DNA of 64,000 nucleotides, from positions 59,191 to 123,190 of the forward strand of contig NZ_ABCT01000009.1 of assembly GCF_000170915.1 (NCBI RefSeq). The letters are read 5' to 3'. The notes beneath the pieces were generated by a model. The model saw only the letters and a program-made list of their open reading frames with translations, was not told where the DNA came from and did not search any database. Origin of the DNA: Limnobacter sp. MED105 (GTDB taxonomy: Bacteria; Pseudomonadota; Gammaproteobacteria; Burkholderiales; Burkholderiaceae_B). Of this stretch, positions 15,737 to 24,462 are shown one piece after another. Each line of letters starts with the position of its first letter. The stretch's first letter is position 1. The translations under genes were made by a program, and so were the position numbers.

Positions 15737-18700
15737 TCATCGAAGTTGCGATGATTCTATATTTGCAAGCGAATGGCAAAAGCTCAAGAAAAAGACCATG
15801 TAAAAAAGCAGTGCTGGTTTTGGGGCGATTGCCCTCACATCAAACTGGCTCTCCTCATGTAAAGGAAAGCCGTAGATCTTCCCCCCGGAGACATTCCTAG
15901 AGACCTTAACTTCTTTTTTAATGAATCGAGACTCAACATTGAAAGGGTCGGTTGAAGGGCAACTACCTTTCTTCACGAGGAATTTCAACTCACCTATGTA
16001 TTTTTCGTGCTTTAAAAGTGTATTGACCAGTTCTTGGGCGACTAATAGGTTTTCCTCTCGGATTACAACTGTCCATTGGCTGGTGATGTTTATCAAAGGA
16101 TCGGCCAGAAATGCGCTTGGTTTTTTTTCCACAAGGTCATCAAGATACTTCTCTGCATATTGGATAAACTCGATCTCTTTCTTTGGGGTTCTTCGGGCTC
16201 TTTTAATTAGGTCCGATCCTAGGTAACCCGGCTGATTGACCTGCGATCGCAGATCCTCAATTTTCTCCTGAAATCTACGAGCTTCCTCCCTATTGAATTG
16301 CGTCAAAAGACTAGGTATTTCATCGAATTTATGATGAGTCATTCGTATGACAATCTGCGCAATTAGTTTCGCCTTTAATTGATTTGATAGTGTGGGTTGT
16401 AGTTGAATAACATTCTCTGTTTTTATAGGTTCGAATACTACCTCAGTGCTTGGCTTCGGCTTCTGTAGTTGCGATGCCGCATGAAAGTACCGCGAAAGTG
16501 TCGAATCTTCGAGACTCATGTGTCCAACCATGCGAGCAAGTGAAAACAAAGAATACGCCCGAGGTTTTCCGAGTGAGAGTTGATTCATCATCCTATCAAG
16601 TTCCTCTTGTTCTGGATTTGAATATCCGAAAACCAGGCCGCAGTTGCGATCAACAAATGAATGTCTTAATGTGTGCAAAGACCCCATTCCCAAGGCATCT
16701 TTGAGTAGTAACAGAGCTTCGCTGTAAATTCGCATCTTGTGCTGTATCGAAAAAATTCGACCCTCATTTAGTGCATTTTTTTGATTGACTGCTGCATTTA
16801 TTAGGGCTTGTTCCTTCCCGGGTAAATTTCTCCAGCATTGAGAAATTCGATTCGAACACGGATACTTTGTCTTTGCTCCCTTACGCCCCTGAACTTGGAT
16901 TGTTAGATGTACGTCTCGTAAGTGAATATCTTGTGCTCGCAGATTCAAGGCTTCATTTCTTCTAAATCCGAATCTGTAGGTCAGGATAAAAAGAAGCTTA
17001 ACTTCTTGACTGAACCTACTCGGAAGGTAATCAGATGCTGTTAACAAAGCCTGAAAGTCACTTTCGCTAAAGATGATTTCGGATCTTTCTACCTCGCCTG
17101 TTTGGGGAACTTGGACAAGAGGAAAATTTGTCCTTGAAGCTAAGAATTTAAAGAAATTATTTATTCTCGAGATTTCATGCGATTTTGTGGTCTTCGATCG
17201 CTCAATTGAATCGTAATAGTCTTCTGCAACCTCACTTATTTCATCCTGCTCCCAAGGTAATTCTAAAAGTACACCATCAAAGTACTTCAACATTGGATAA
17301 ACCAAATCAAAGCTACGAATCAAACTGTCCTGCCTAAATTCATCTACACGCCCATGATGTGGCAGCTCTTCGATTGCCTTTATGAGCCAATTTTTTAGGT
17401 GATCAGCAAGTTTGTTTTCAGTGAGGGGTAGCTTTTCAAGTGCGTTGATATAGGTAGACTTCTTGTTACTTTTCGTTATTTTTACGATATCGCGTAATTT
17501 TTTTCCTTCAACCTCAAAGTTTGCTTCGAACTGCATTTCTTCCATTTGAGTCATGTAAGAGGGATTTCTTGATTTTGAGTTGACTGGTTGCGTGTCTTCA
17601 GATTCATGCAGCTTGTTGCCTGGCAACAGTTTTTTAACCAAGCATTGAAGATTCATTTCTTGTGTGACGATTGAACCGTTTAGCAGTTTTGCTTCAGCCA
17701 GTGGAAGTTCAAAAATATTTCTTTCGTTTGATGCGTATATAGCGATGTCAATTAGATCTTGAGCAGTTTCTAAATTGTCAGAGCGAGACAGTGACAGTGC
17801 GTCAACCAATTCTTCAGTCAGTGGCTTTTCCCAAAAAGTTGTGGCAGGTGAGTTGGGTTTATCTATGTCCTTGAGTAAATAAGCGACCCTTTGAGATACA
17901 CATACGCGAGATGCTGTTTTTACCTGAGAGCTAGGCTTCCCAATCTGAATGTATTCCTCTTCGCCTATTGAAAAGGTGTGGAAATTTAACTTCTGAATTT
18001 CTTTTATGATTGATGCGTCAGCTCTTCTACTCTCCCAAGCGATCAACATGCAAGCCTCAATCAACCTTAGTTTTTTGCTTGTTCTGGCCTTTTTCTGTTC
18101 GAGTGAGAGTAGGATTTTTCTCAGCTTTTGTACTCGATTGGTGTGTCCAATGAATTCTTGTTGAAGAACCGATCCAGTGAGTGCTTTTTTAGACTGTTTT
18201 GAAAGTCTATTTTTGTGAGGCGTCATCCTCAAAAGCACGCTTAGGGCATCATTGATAACTTTAATGATGACTTCCTCTGGCCTTACACCACCTAAATCAA
18301 TAGCTCTTGTACTGAGTTGATTGATCAATAGTTGCGGTGGAATATCAGTTTTTTTTAGTTGAGAAAATTGCGTTGCATGCTCTCTGATGAGTTGGTGGCG
18401 TATCGCCCGTAGCGATTGCTGATCTTTCTCTCTTTGCTCCTTTCTTCGTCTCCTACCCCACGATGCAGGTGGTCTTGCTTTTATATGCAACAGCGGTATA
18501 GAAAAATTTTCTTGATGCTGAAACGAATCCAGAGCTATATCAAGTTCTTCAGTCAGGAACCCTTCTATAGCAGCTCGAAATAAGTCGAGCATTTCTTTGG
18601 GTGCTCTAAGACTTTCAACGCCATGTGGTGTGAATGCACCATCTGAGTGGCCCATCACGTATTCGACGCATTCCCGGTCTGCGCGTAAAGATAACTCAGT

Positions 18701-20860
18701 ACTTACGAAGTGTCTTTGCCAGTTGGTTGGCAGTCCTTGGTCAATTAGTAAATCTTTCGCTGTGATCGTTCTCCATCCCTCGGGCTGATTGCCCTCCAGT
18801 AGAAAGAAAAGCGGAATTCCATTTCTGTTTTCTTTTAGATTCCCTTTGAAGTTTTCTATGTCCCATTTTTGCTGATCAACTCTGATGTAACGCAGTAACG
18901 TTTTTAGTTGTGGCAGGTAGGTTTCTTTGAGAATCCTGATCATGAAATCTGGTATCGGTACGATTCTACCGGGAGCATCGGGGTCTTTGACCTTGTCTTC
19001 AACGTATGCGATCTTACCGTCAAGGTCAAAGTCATTGAGGCCTTCAAATAACTCATCGGTTCCCCTGGACGCGCTGCAAATACCTAGGAGTCTTACTACG
19101 CAAATACTGAGGTGGTTCCAATAGCCTATAAAGTTTTCTGTATTTGCTAATTCTTTGAGTAATTCATGCTCAGCCCTTAGGGTTCTCTCAAGTTCTGTAA
19201 GATTAAATTTCAGTGGCGATCCAATGACATTCAATTCTTTGGTTGATTGGTCATCTCCAATCTTCGAGTCGGCGGTGTAATTGCACATCGCCGGCTGAGC
19301 TCTGGCGTGATGACCATGTTTGAGAATAGATCTAACAACATCCTCGTTGCGCTGAATGTCAAACAGCAGTCCTTGTAGTGGAATCAATTTAGCTAAACCG
19401 TCCCCAACAGGAATTCTAATTTCTTTAAGATTTTTAACAAGCCATTCTTCAGTAAGCACTTCGCCATTACTGATTGCCTCAATCGGAGCAGTAAAGGGTA
19501 GCTGCAATGAAATTTGATTTTTAAACTCAATCAGTAAATTGGTATTTCTCGGTTTTGAGGGTTGCTGAGTACGTGTACGCAGAACGTGTGTCCCATCTGG
19601 AGATAATTTCCATTCAGACTCCTCTTTGCGGTTCAAGCAGTCAAAAGCCTCGATCGGCGAGAGTTCTAAATTTGTACAAATGAAAACGATGAGCTTGAAA
19701 TAACGAGTCTCATTGTTGTCTTCCTCAAAATTTTTAAACCAGTTCTGTAGTGCGAGCCAATCTGATTGTGGAAGTTGATAGCGATTAGTTCCACTTGGCG
19801 CTACGGTTTCCTTTTTGCGAAAGAATTCGATCGCCCGGCTTTCTTTGAGCTGCGATAGCAAGTTGACTGGAACAGCAAATATATTGTTATTTAGATTCGG
19901 TTTTCTTCGTCGAGAGCCAATATCTAACTGCCCATCACTATCGTTGTCATATCTTCCGATATCGGTTGTTTCGTCTTGCAGTGAGTCTTCAGTGAGAAAT
20001 CTTAAGCTAGGTAAAGTGAATTTGCGGGGTTCCCCTTGAAGAAGAGGTTCAGATGCTGTTTTTGTCAGTGCATCTGCAAGTTGAAATAAAGATTGTCTTG
20101 CTTTGCTCCTGTCTGATTTCAGTTGATTTGCGAATTTCAGCATTGCAACTGTGAATTCATCAAAGCTGATTGAATCTGTAATCGTTACATTTAAAAGGTA
20201 GCTTCGAGTAGCTTCATTTGTGCTTCCTTTTCCTTCTGCTGCTAACTTTAGTTTGTTACAAATCAGGTTCAGCGTACTCAGGTAAGGTTCGTCCTTTGTT
20301 TCTAAAGCTTGAAGGTGGCGAATTAACAAAAAGCAGATTAAAGCTGCATGGATATTTGCTGGTTTGTCGATCTGTCCTTTTTCGCTGACATGGCTATCAG
20401 GTTTAAATCCCGATTGTTCAGCAAGGGTGAATAGTAAAATTTCAGGGGGCCTTTGTTCTGCCTTTACTCTTATCAGAGCCCTTGAAAGAGTCTCTCCTTG
20501 GTATCGTGTGCGTATTGGTTTCTTAAACGGGTAATGATCTAAAGATTCAATGAACGAAGTGATCAGTTTGAACAGATGTTCGGCTGTTTTGTTCTGTTTT
20601 TGGAATATCGCTAATTGAGCAAGAATTTGTGGTTGAGCTAGGGTGTGTAAAAACCTCATAAGGTAGCCAGACCCGTCATTGCTAGTTTCGGCTTTTGTGA
20701 TTTGGACAAGAAGGCGGGAAGTTTTATTTAAATGAGGATCATTCTTATTGGACTCTATGAAGTCTTTGATCAACGACGGTTTTGTTGCTATAGAAATTCC
20801 GTACTCAACGGGGTCTGATTGAGCTAATTGCTCGTTCTCTATGGTTGAACCGATACTCAA
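15737..20860 (-). CDS. Giant protein with two tyrosine-recombinase domains
   Basis: This is a 1707-residue cytosolic protein, four to five times longer than usual tyrosine recombinases. The C-terminal domain (about 1220-1465) shows the catalytic set: Arg1300 (FGFRRNEAL), a candidate Lys1327, His1396 and Arg1399 (LHTLRHSF), His1447 (VGHMS) and Tyr1458 (SRYFH). A second, degenerate domain lies around 560-765: Arg599 (SASRGTDE), Arg716 (NWQRHF, with Asn in place of the first His) and His738 (VMGHSDG). No tyrosine follows at the expected place. A very basic patch (WGRRRRKEQR, 801-810) separates them. Residues 1683-1696 near the C-terminus are strongly hydrophobic. The start is TTG at 20860, with a purine-rich AGAGAG upstream. 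It probably mediates site-specific integration of its own element. Confidence 0.8.
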   Translation of the reverse strand: MSIGSTIENEQLAQSDPVEYGISIATKPSLIKDFIESNKNDPHLNKTSRLLVQITKAETSNDGSGYLMRFLHTLAQPQILAQLAIFQKQNKTAEHLFKLITSFIESLDHYPFKKPIRTRYQGETLSRALIRVKAEQRPPEILLFTLAEQSGFKPDSHVSEKGQIDKPANIHAALICFLLIRHLQALETKDEPYLSTLNLICNKLKLAAEGKGSTNEATRSYLLNVTITDSISFDEFTVAMLKFANQLKSDRSKARQSLFQLADALTKTASEPLLQGEPRKFTLPSLRFLTEDSLQDETTDIGRYDNDSDGQLDIGSRRRKPNLNNNIFAVPVNLLSQLKESRAIEFFRKKETVAPSGTNRYQLPQSDWLALQNWFKNFEEDNNETRYFKLIVFICTNLELSPIEAFDCLNRKEESEWKLSPDGTHVLRTRTQQPSKPRNTNLLIEFKNQISLQLPFTAPIEAISNGEVLTEEWLVKNLKEIRIPVGDGLAKLIPLQGLLFDIQRNEDVVRSILKHGHHARAQPAMCNYTADSKIGDDQSTKELNVIGSPLKFNLTELERTLRAEHELLKELANTENFIGYWNHLSICVVRLLGICSASRGTDELFEGLNDFDLDGKIAYVEDKVKDPDAPGRIVPIPDFMIRILKETYLPQLKTLLRYIRVDQQKWDIENFKGNLKENRNGIPLFFLLEGNQPEGWRTITAKDLLIDQGLPTNWQRHFVSTELSLRADRECVEYVMGHSDGAFTPHGVESLRAPKEMLDLFRAAIEGFLTEELDIALDSFQHQENFSIPLLHIKARPPASWGRRRRKEQREKDQQSLRAIRHQLIREHATQFSQLKKTDIPPQLLINQLSTRAIDLGGVRPEEVIIKVINDALSVLLRMTPHKNRLSKQSKKALTGSVLQQEFIGHTNRVQKLRKILLSLEQKKARTSKKLRLIEACMLIAWESRRADASIIKEIQKLNFHTFSIGEEEYIQIGKPSSQVKTASRVCVSQRVAYLLKDIDKPNSPATTFWEKPLTEELVDALSLSRSDNLETAQDLIDIAIYASNERNIFELPLAEAKLLNGSIVTQEMNLQCLVKKLLPGNKLHESEDTQPVNSKSRNPSYMTQMEEMQFEANFEVEGKKLRDIVKITKSNKKSTYINALEKLPLTENKLADHLKNWLIKAIEELPHHGRVDEFRQDSLIRSFDLVYPMLKYFDGVLLELPWEQDEISEVAEDYYDSIERSKTTKSHEISRINNFFKFLASRTNFPLVQVPQTGEVERSEIIFSESDFQALLTASDYLPSRFSQEVKLLFILTYRFGFRRNEALNLRAQDIHLRDVHLTIQVQGRKGAKTKYPCSNRISQCWRNLPGKEQALINAAVNQKNALNEGRIFSIQHKMRIYSEALLLLKDALGMGSLHTLRHSFVDRNCGLVFGYSNPEQEELDRMMNQLSLGKPRAYSLFSLARMVGHMSLEDSTLSRYFHAASQLQKPKPSTEVVFEPIKTENVIQLQPTLSNQLKAKLIAQIVIRMTHHKFDEIPSLLTQFNREEARRFQEKIEDLRSQVNQPGYLGSDLIKRARRTPKKEIEFIQYAEKYLDDLVEKKPSAFLADPLINITSQWTVVIREENLLVAQELVNTLLKHEKYIGELKFLVKKGSCPSTDPFNVESRFIKKEVKVSRNVSGGKIYGFPLHEESQFDVRAIAPKPALLFYMVFFLSFCHSLANIESSQLR

Positions 20861-21166
20861 TTGTTATCTCTCTTGGGCTTGGTTGAGCCCAATCGAGAAT
20901 GATCTTAATCTGCGTCGTTCTACACGCGAGAATGGGGCCGTGGACGTTAAGATTCGAATTCGAGCAAGCTAGGTGTCCAGATTTACACAGTTTTGGCTCA
21001 ATTGGCAACATTTTTGCGTGCATGCACGCAGAATATCTGGATAGTTCTTCTAAATTTGCGAAATGCACCGAAGATAGGCCAAATGTAGTGGTCTGCACAT
21101 GGACGATGTTCGACCAACTGTACATCGCAATTTCACTTGCGTTATGGTGATGCCAAAGGAGAGTGT
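20861..21166. other. Intergenic region between the recombinase and the ketopantoate reductase-like gene
   Basis: These 306 bp separate divergent genes. They hold a 16-bp perfect palindrome at 21015-21030 and presumably the recombinase promoter and the right limit of the element. I see no gene, RNA or clear promoter otherwise. Confidence 0.5.
21015..21030. promoter_or_regulatory. 16-bp perfect palindrome (operator or recombination site)
   Basis: TGCGTGCATGCACGCA is a perfect palindrome without spacer, 155 bp upstream of the recombinase start and 137 bp upstream of the reductase-like gene. It could be a repressor operator or a core site for the recombinase. Neither is proven. Confidence 0.4.
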
Positions 21167-22123
21167 ATGGAATCGCTTGGTGAGAAAAAACCGCTGCGCT
21201 TGCTGTTTGTGGGTGCCGGGGGCGTGGGTGCCTACTATGCTGCCCGCTTGATCATGGACGGAAATTCCGTGGTGTTGACGGCGCGCGGGGGTCACCTTGA
21301 AGCGATGAAAACCCGTGGCTTGCAGGTTGAGCATGATCAGTTTTCATTCAAGCAGCCTGTGTGTGCAGTCGATCAAGCCACCTTGCAACGCCAGTACCAA
21401 TGCGAAGATTTTGATGTACTAGTACTGTGTTTGAAATCGCAGGACACGGCGAGTTGGCTCGATTCAAATTCAGTTTGGCTGGCCGCTGGCGCTACGCCAG
21501 TTTTGTCTTTGCAAAATGGTGTCGAGAATGAAGCAGTACTCAGCAAGGTATTGGGCGTTGACCGAGTAGTTGGCGGTTTGGCTGTAAGAATTGGTGCACA
21601 TATCGTTTCGCCAGGGTGTGTTGAGGCACAAGGCTTATGTCAAATTGTGTTGGGTGCATGGCCAAATGCGGTTGTAAATGAAGGCTTGCAAAGCGTAGTT
21701 AAAAGGTTAGCGGATGCATTCAATGCATCGGGAATTCCCACCCGGGCCGCGGTCGACATTCGACATGAGTTATGGAAAAAACTGTTGGTGAACAATGGTG
21801 TGAATCCGTTGTCGGCTTTGACTCGCAAGGACACTGGCTTTTTAACGAAACACCCGCATTACAGGCAAGTGGTTTATGCGGCAATGCAAGAGGTGGCCGC
21901 AGTTTCAGGGGCAGACGATGTGGTGTTGAGCCAGTCTGATGTGGATGAAATGTTCAAATTGATCTGTGAGTTTGATCCGATCAAGACTTCGATGTTGGTA
22001 GACCTTGAAAAGGGCCGCCCTTTGGAGCTAGATGCGATCAGCGGCAGCGTGCTTAGGCGTGCTGAACGCTTGGGGATTGATACACCAGTAACAGCATTGA
22101 TTCATTCAATGCTTAGCAGCTGA
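21167..22123 (+). CDS. 2-dehydropantoate 2-reductase family (PanE/ApbA) protein
   Basis: This is a 318-residue NADPH-dependent oxidoreductase of the ketopantoate reductase family. The nucleotide-binding motif GAGGVGAYYAARL is at about 14-26, and the central KKLLVNNGVNPLSALT motif carries the catalytic Lys and the substrate-binding Asn. The ATG at 21167 has AAGGAGAG just upstream; the longer form from 21137 lacks this. Family members include true PanE for pantothenate synthesis and paralogues acting on other 2-oxoacids, so I give no symbol. Its stop abuts the convergent GntR gene with no spacer. Confidence 0.85.
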   Translation: MESLGEKKPLRLLFVGAGGVGAYYAARLIMDGNSVVLTARGGHLEAMKTRGLQVEHDQFSFKQPVCAVDQATLQRQYQCEDFDVLVLCLKSQDTASWLDSNSVWLAAGATPVLSLQNGVENEAVLSKVLGVDRVVGGLAVRIGAHIVSPGCVEAQGLCQIVLGAWPNAVVNEGLQSVVKRLADAFNASGIPTRAAVDIRHELWKKLLVNNGVNPLSALTRKDTGFLTKHPHYRQVVYAAMQEVAAVSGADDVVLSQSDVDEMFKLICEFDPIKTSMLVDLEKGRPLELDAISGSVLRRAERLGIDTPVTALIHSMLSS

Positions 22124-22834
22124 TTACTTTCCAAATCTTTCTTTGGGTAGCTTTTGCACTGCGATCAAGGATCGATTGATGTGCTCAGCCAGAATTTGCG
22201 TGGCCAGTTCGCTGTTGCGGTTCAAGGTGGCATTCAAGATTTCTTCGTGCTCGGAATGCACATCTCGAGGGATGGGCTTCTCGGAAAGAATCAGCCTGCG
22301 ATAACGTTCTGACTGCATGTACAGCAGATGCTGAAACTGCTTAAGCCAGCGGGAAGGGCAGGCGGAAATGAGCGTGTCGTGGAACAGGCGGTTTTTGCGT
22401 TCCCATTCGCTGCGGGTTTCAACTGTTTCCTCACCTAAGCGTGATTCTGCACGGCTTAGCATGTGAAATGCACCCATGACTTCAGCTTCCCACTGATCGT
22501 CGCCCAAGGCGATGGCCTGGCGCAGAGCCTCTGTTTCAATCATCACACGGGTGCGGGTAATGTCCTGAAAATCCTCAGGCGACATGGGGGCGACGGTGAA
22601 GCCTCGGTGCCCTTGCGCCACCACCAGACCATCATTCAGTAGCAGTTGCAGTGCTTCACGCAGGGTGCCTGCGCCCACGTCGTAATTGTCTTTCAGGTGT
22701 TCTACCCGTAGCTTGGTACCCGGCTTATGCACGCCTTCAATGATGTCGTGGCGCAACTTGCGGTAAGCGGTTTCGGCCAGGGTCAAGCTTTCGCCGTTGG
22801 TGACGCTGCTTGGCAGTGAGACCACTTCATTCAT
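22124..22834 (-). CDS. GntR-family (FCD) transcriptional regulator
   Basis: This is a 236-residue FadR-subfamily regulator. A winged helix (about 20-85; AYRKLRHDIIEGVHKPGTKL and GAGTLREALQLLLNDGLV) is followed by an all-helical FCD ligand domain with metal-site-type His residues (FHDTLISA, HEEILNA). I chose the ATG at 22834; the open frame runs further upstream, but that part overlaps the dmpC start and has no conserved sequence. It is divergent from dmpC, and three repeats in the shared 163-bp intergenic region are its likely operators. It probably represses the lower meta-cleavage operon and responds to a pathway intermediate. Confidence 0.9.
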   Translation of the reverse strand: MNEVVSLPSSVTNGESLTLAETAYRKLRHDIIEGVHKPGTKLRVEHLKDNYDVGAGTLREALQLLLNDGLVVAQGHRGFTVAPMSPEDFQDITRTRVMIETEALRQAIALGDDQWEAEVMGAFHMLSRAESRLGEETVETRSEWERKNRLFHDTLISACPSRWLKQFQHLLYMQSERYRRLILSEKPIPRDVHSEHEEILNATLNRNSELATQILAEHINRSLIAVQKLPKERFGK

Positions 22835-22899
22835 ACACACCCCAAAAAAATTCTTTCTGTTTCGCCATTGTAGACGAGTTGCGGCGTTAATCAATATTG

Positions 22900-22950
22900 T
22901 CGATGAAAAATAATATTCTCGAGAAAATATATTGACGTCGAGAAAAATAA
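22900..22950. promoter_or_regulatory. Three 19-bp-period repeats, likely GntR operators
   Basis: The words TCGATGAAAAATAA (22900), TCGAGAAAATATA (22919) and TCGAGAAAAATAA (22938) begin exactly 19 bp apart. The middle one includes the palindrome TTCTCGAGAA (22916-22925). The second and third repeats cover or border the -35 element of the dmpC promoter, so bound protein would block transcription. Confidence 0.6.
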
Positions 22951-22960
22951 GTTTTATCGT
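22932..22960 (+). promoter_or_regulatory. Sigma-70 promoter of the dmpCDEFGHI operon
   Basis: TTGACG (22932-22937), a 17-nt spacer and TATCGT (22955-22960) form a good housekeeping promoter about 38 bp before the dmpC start. It overlaps the repeat array. Confidence 0.6.
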
Positions 22961-22997
22961 TTGTTCATGGTTTAATCGATTGGCAAGGAAGAATGCA

Positions 22998-24452
22998 ATG
23001 AAAGAAGTCTTGAACTTCATCAACGGGGAATTCGTCGCAACGGGAAAAACATTCCCCAAGCACTCGCCTTTGAACAATGCGGTGATTGCGCAGGTCCACG
23101 AGGCCAGCCGTGCACAGGTCAACGATGCAGTGGCCGCTGCCAAAGCTGCTTTGAAGGGCCCATGGGGCAAGATGACGGTGGCAGACCGGGTGCAAATGCT
23201 GTACGCCGTGGCCGATGAAATCAATCGTCGATTTGATGACTTTTTGCAGGCTGAGGTGGCCGACACCGGTAAGCCGGTGAGCCTGGCCAGTCACATTGAT
23301 ATTCCCCGCGGGGCGGCCAATTTCAAGGTGTTCGCCGACACCATCAAGAATGTGCCCACAGAATGCTTTGAAATGGCCACTCCGGATGGACGCGGCGCGC
23401 TGAACTATTCCATTCGTCGCCCTGTGGGTGTAGTGGGCGTGATTTGCCCCTGGAATCTCCCTTTGCTGCTGATGACCTGGAAAGTTGGCCCTGCGCTGGC
23501 TTGCGGCAACACGGTGGTTGTAAAACCTTCGGAAGAGACCCCACAGACTGCTGCGCTGTTGGGTGAGGTGATGAATAAAGTGGGCGTCCCTCCTGGCGTA
23601 TACAACGTGGTGCACGGCTTTGGTCCAGATTCCGCGGGTGAATTCGTGACTACCCACCCCGATGTGAATGCAATTACCTTCACCGGCGAAACACGCACCG
23701 GTGCCGCAATCATGAAAGCGGCTGCGCAAGGTGCACGCCCCGTGAGCCTTGAAATGGGTGGCAAGAATGCCGCAATCGTGTTTGCAGATTGTGATTTTGA
23801 TGCCGCCATTGAAGGCACCATGCGCTCGGTGTTTGCCAACAGCGGGCAAGTGTGTTTGGGCACTGAACGTGTGTATGTGGAACGTCCGATTTTCGACAAA
23901 TTTGTGGCTGCCATGAAGAAGGGCGCGGAGGGTTTGAAGCCCGGATTGCCAGACGATAAAGACACTGGCATTGGCCCGGTGATTTCACAGGAACACCGCG
24001 ACAAAGTATTGGGCTATTACCGAAAGGCGGTGGAGCAGGGCGCAACCGTGGTGACTGGTGGTGGTGCATTTGAGATGCCTGGCGAACTGAACCAGGGCGC
24101 TTGGGTGCAGCCCACCATTTGGACTGGCCTGGATGACGATGCGGCGGTGTGTGTCGAGGAAATCTTTGGACCCTGCTGCCACATTGCCCCCTTTGATTCT
24201 GAAGACGAAGTGGTGGCGCGTGCCAACAACAATGTGTACGGCCTTTCCACTGCTGTTTGGACCCAGAACCTGGCCAAAGCACACCGTGTGGCTGCCTCGA
24301 TTGAAGTGGGTTTGGCTTGGGTGAACAGCTGGTTCTTGCGCGATTTGCGCACACCGTTTGGTGGTGCCAAGCAATCGGGTATTGGCCGAGAAGGGGGTGT
24401 GCACTCGCTGGAGTTTTACACCGAACTTAAAAACATTTGCGTGAAGCTGTAA
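22998..24452 (+). CDS. dmpC: 2-hydroxymuconic semialdehyde dehydrogenase
   Basis: This is a 484-residue NAD-dependent aldehyde dehydrogenase of the DmpC/XylG type. It oxidises the catechol ring-cleavage product 2-hydroxymuconic semialdehyde to 4-oxalocrotonate. The catalytic residues appear as Glu in LEMGGKNA and Cys in NSGQVCLGTERVYV, and the PWNLPLLLMTWK motif is typical of the family. I chose the ATG at 22998, with AAGGAAG upstream; an in-frame extension from 22932 runs through the promoter. It is the first gene of a seven-gene operon in the canonical dmp order. Confidence 0.95.
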   Translation: MKEVLNFINGEFVATGKTFPKHSPLNNAVIAQVHEASRAQVNDAVAAAKAALKGPWGKMTVADRVQMLYAVADEINRRFDDFLQAEVADTGKPVSLASHIDIPRGAANFKVFADTIKNVPTECFEMATPDGRGALNYSIRRPVGVVGVICPWNLPLLLMTWKVGPALACGNTVVVKPSEETPQTAALLGEVMNKVGVPPGVYNVVHGFGPDSAGEFVTTHPDVNAITFTGETRTGAAIMKAAAQGARPVSLEMGGKNAAIVFADCDFDAAIEGTMRSVFANSGQVCLGTERVYVERPIFDKFVAAMKKGAEGLKPGLPDDKDTGIGPVISQEHRDKVLGYYRKAVEQGATVVTGGGAFEMPGELNQGAWVQPTIWTGLDDDAAVCVEEIFGPCCHIAPFDSEDEVVARANNNVYGLSTAVWTQNLAKAHRVAASIEVGLAWVNSWFLRDLRTPFGGAKQSGIGREGGVHSLEFYTELKNICVKL

Positions 24453-24462
24453 GGAGCCCACG

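Larger units (their letters stand above)
14636..20860 (-). mobile_element. Candidate integrating element carrying a double tyrosine recombinase
   Basis: This 6.2-kb stretch is visibly richer in A+T than both flanks and holds only two minus-strand genes, 21 bp apart: a 1707-residue recombinase-like protein and a 359-residue unknown. A truncated receptor gene lies at its left side. I could not find convincing terminal or direct repeats by eye, so the outer limits are simply the gene ends. There is no visible cargo. Confidence 0.45.

Noticed and set aside
14557..21120. Direct or inverted terminal repeats bounding the recombinase element
   Set aside because: AT-rich words such as TTGAATTCAA near 14557 and GATTCGAATTCGA near 20952 are only loosely alike; no exact att-like repeat was seen by eye.
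22835..23266. N-terminal extension of the GntR regulator
   Set aside because: The open frame continues antisense to dmpC and through the operator region; the conserved protein begins at 22834.
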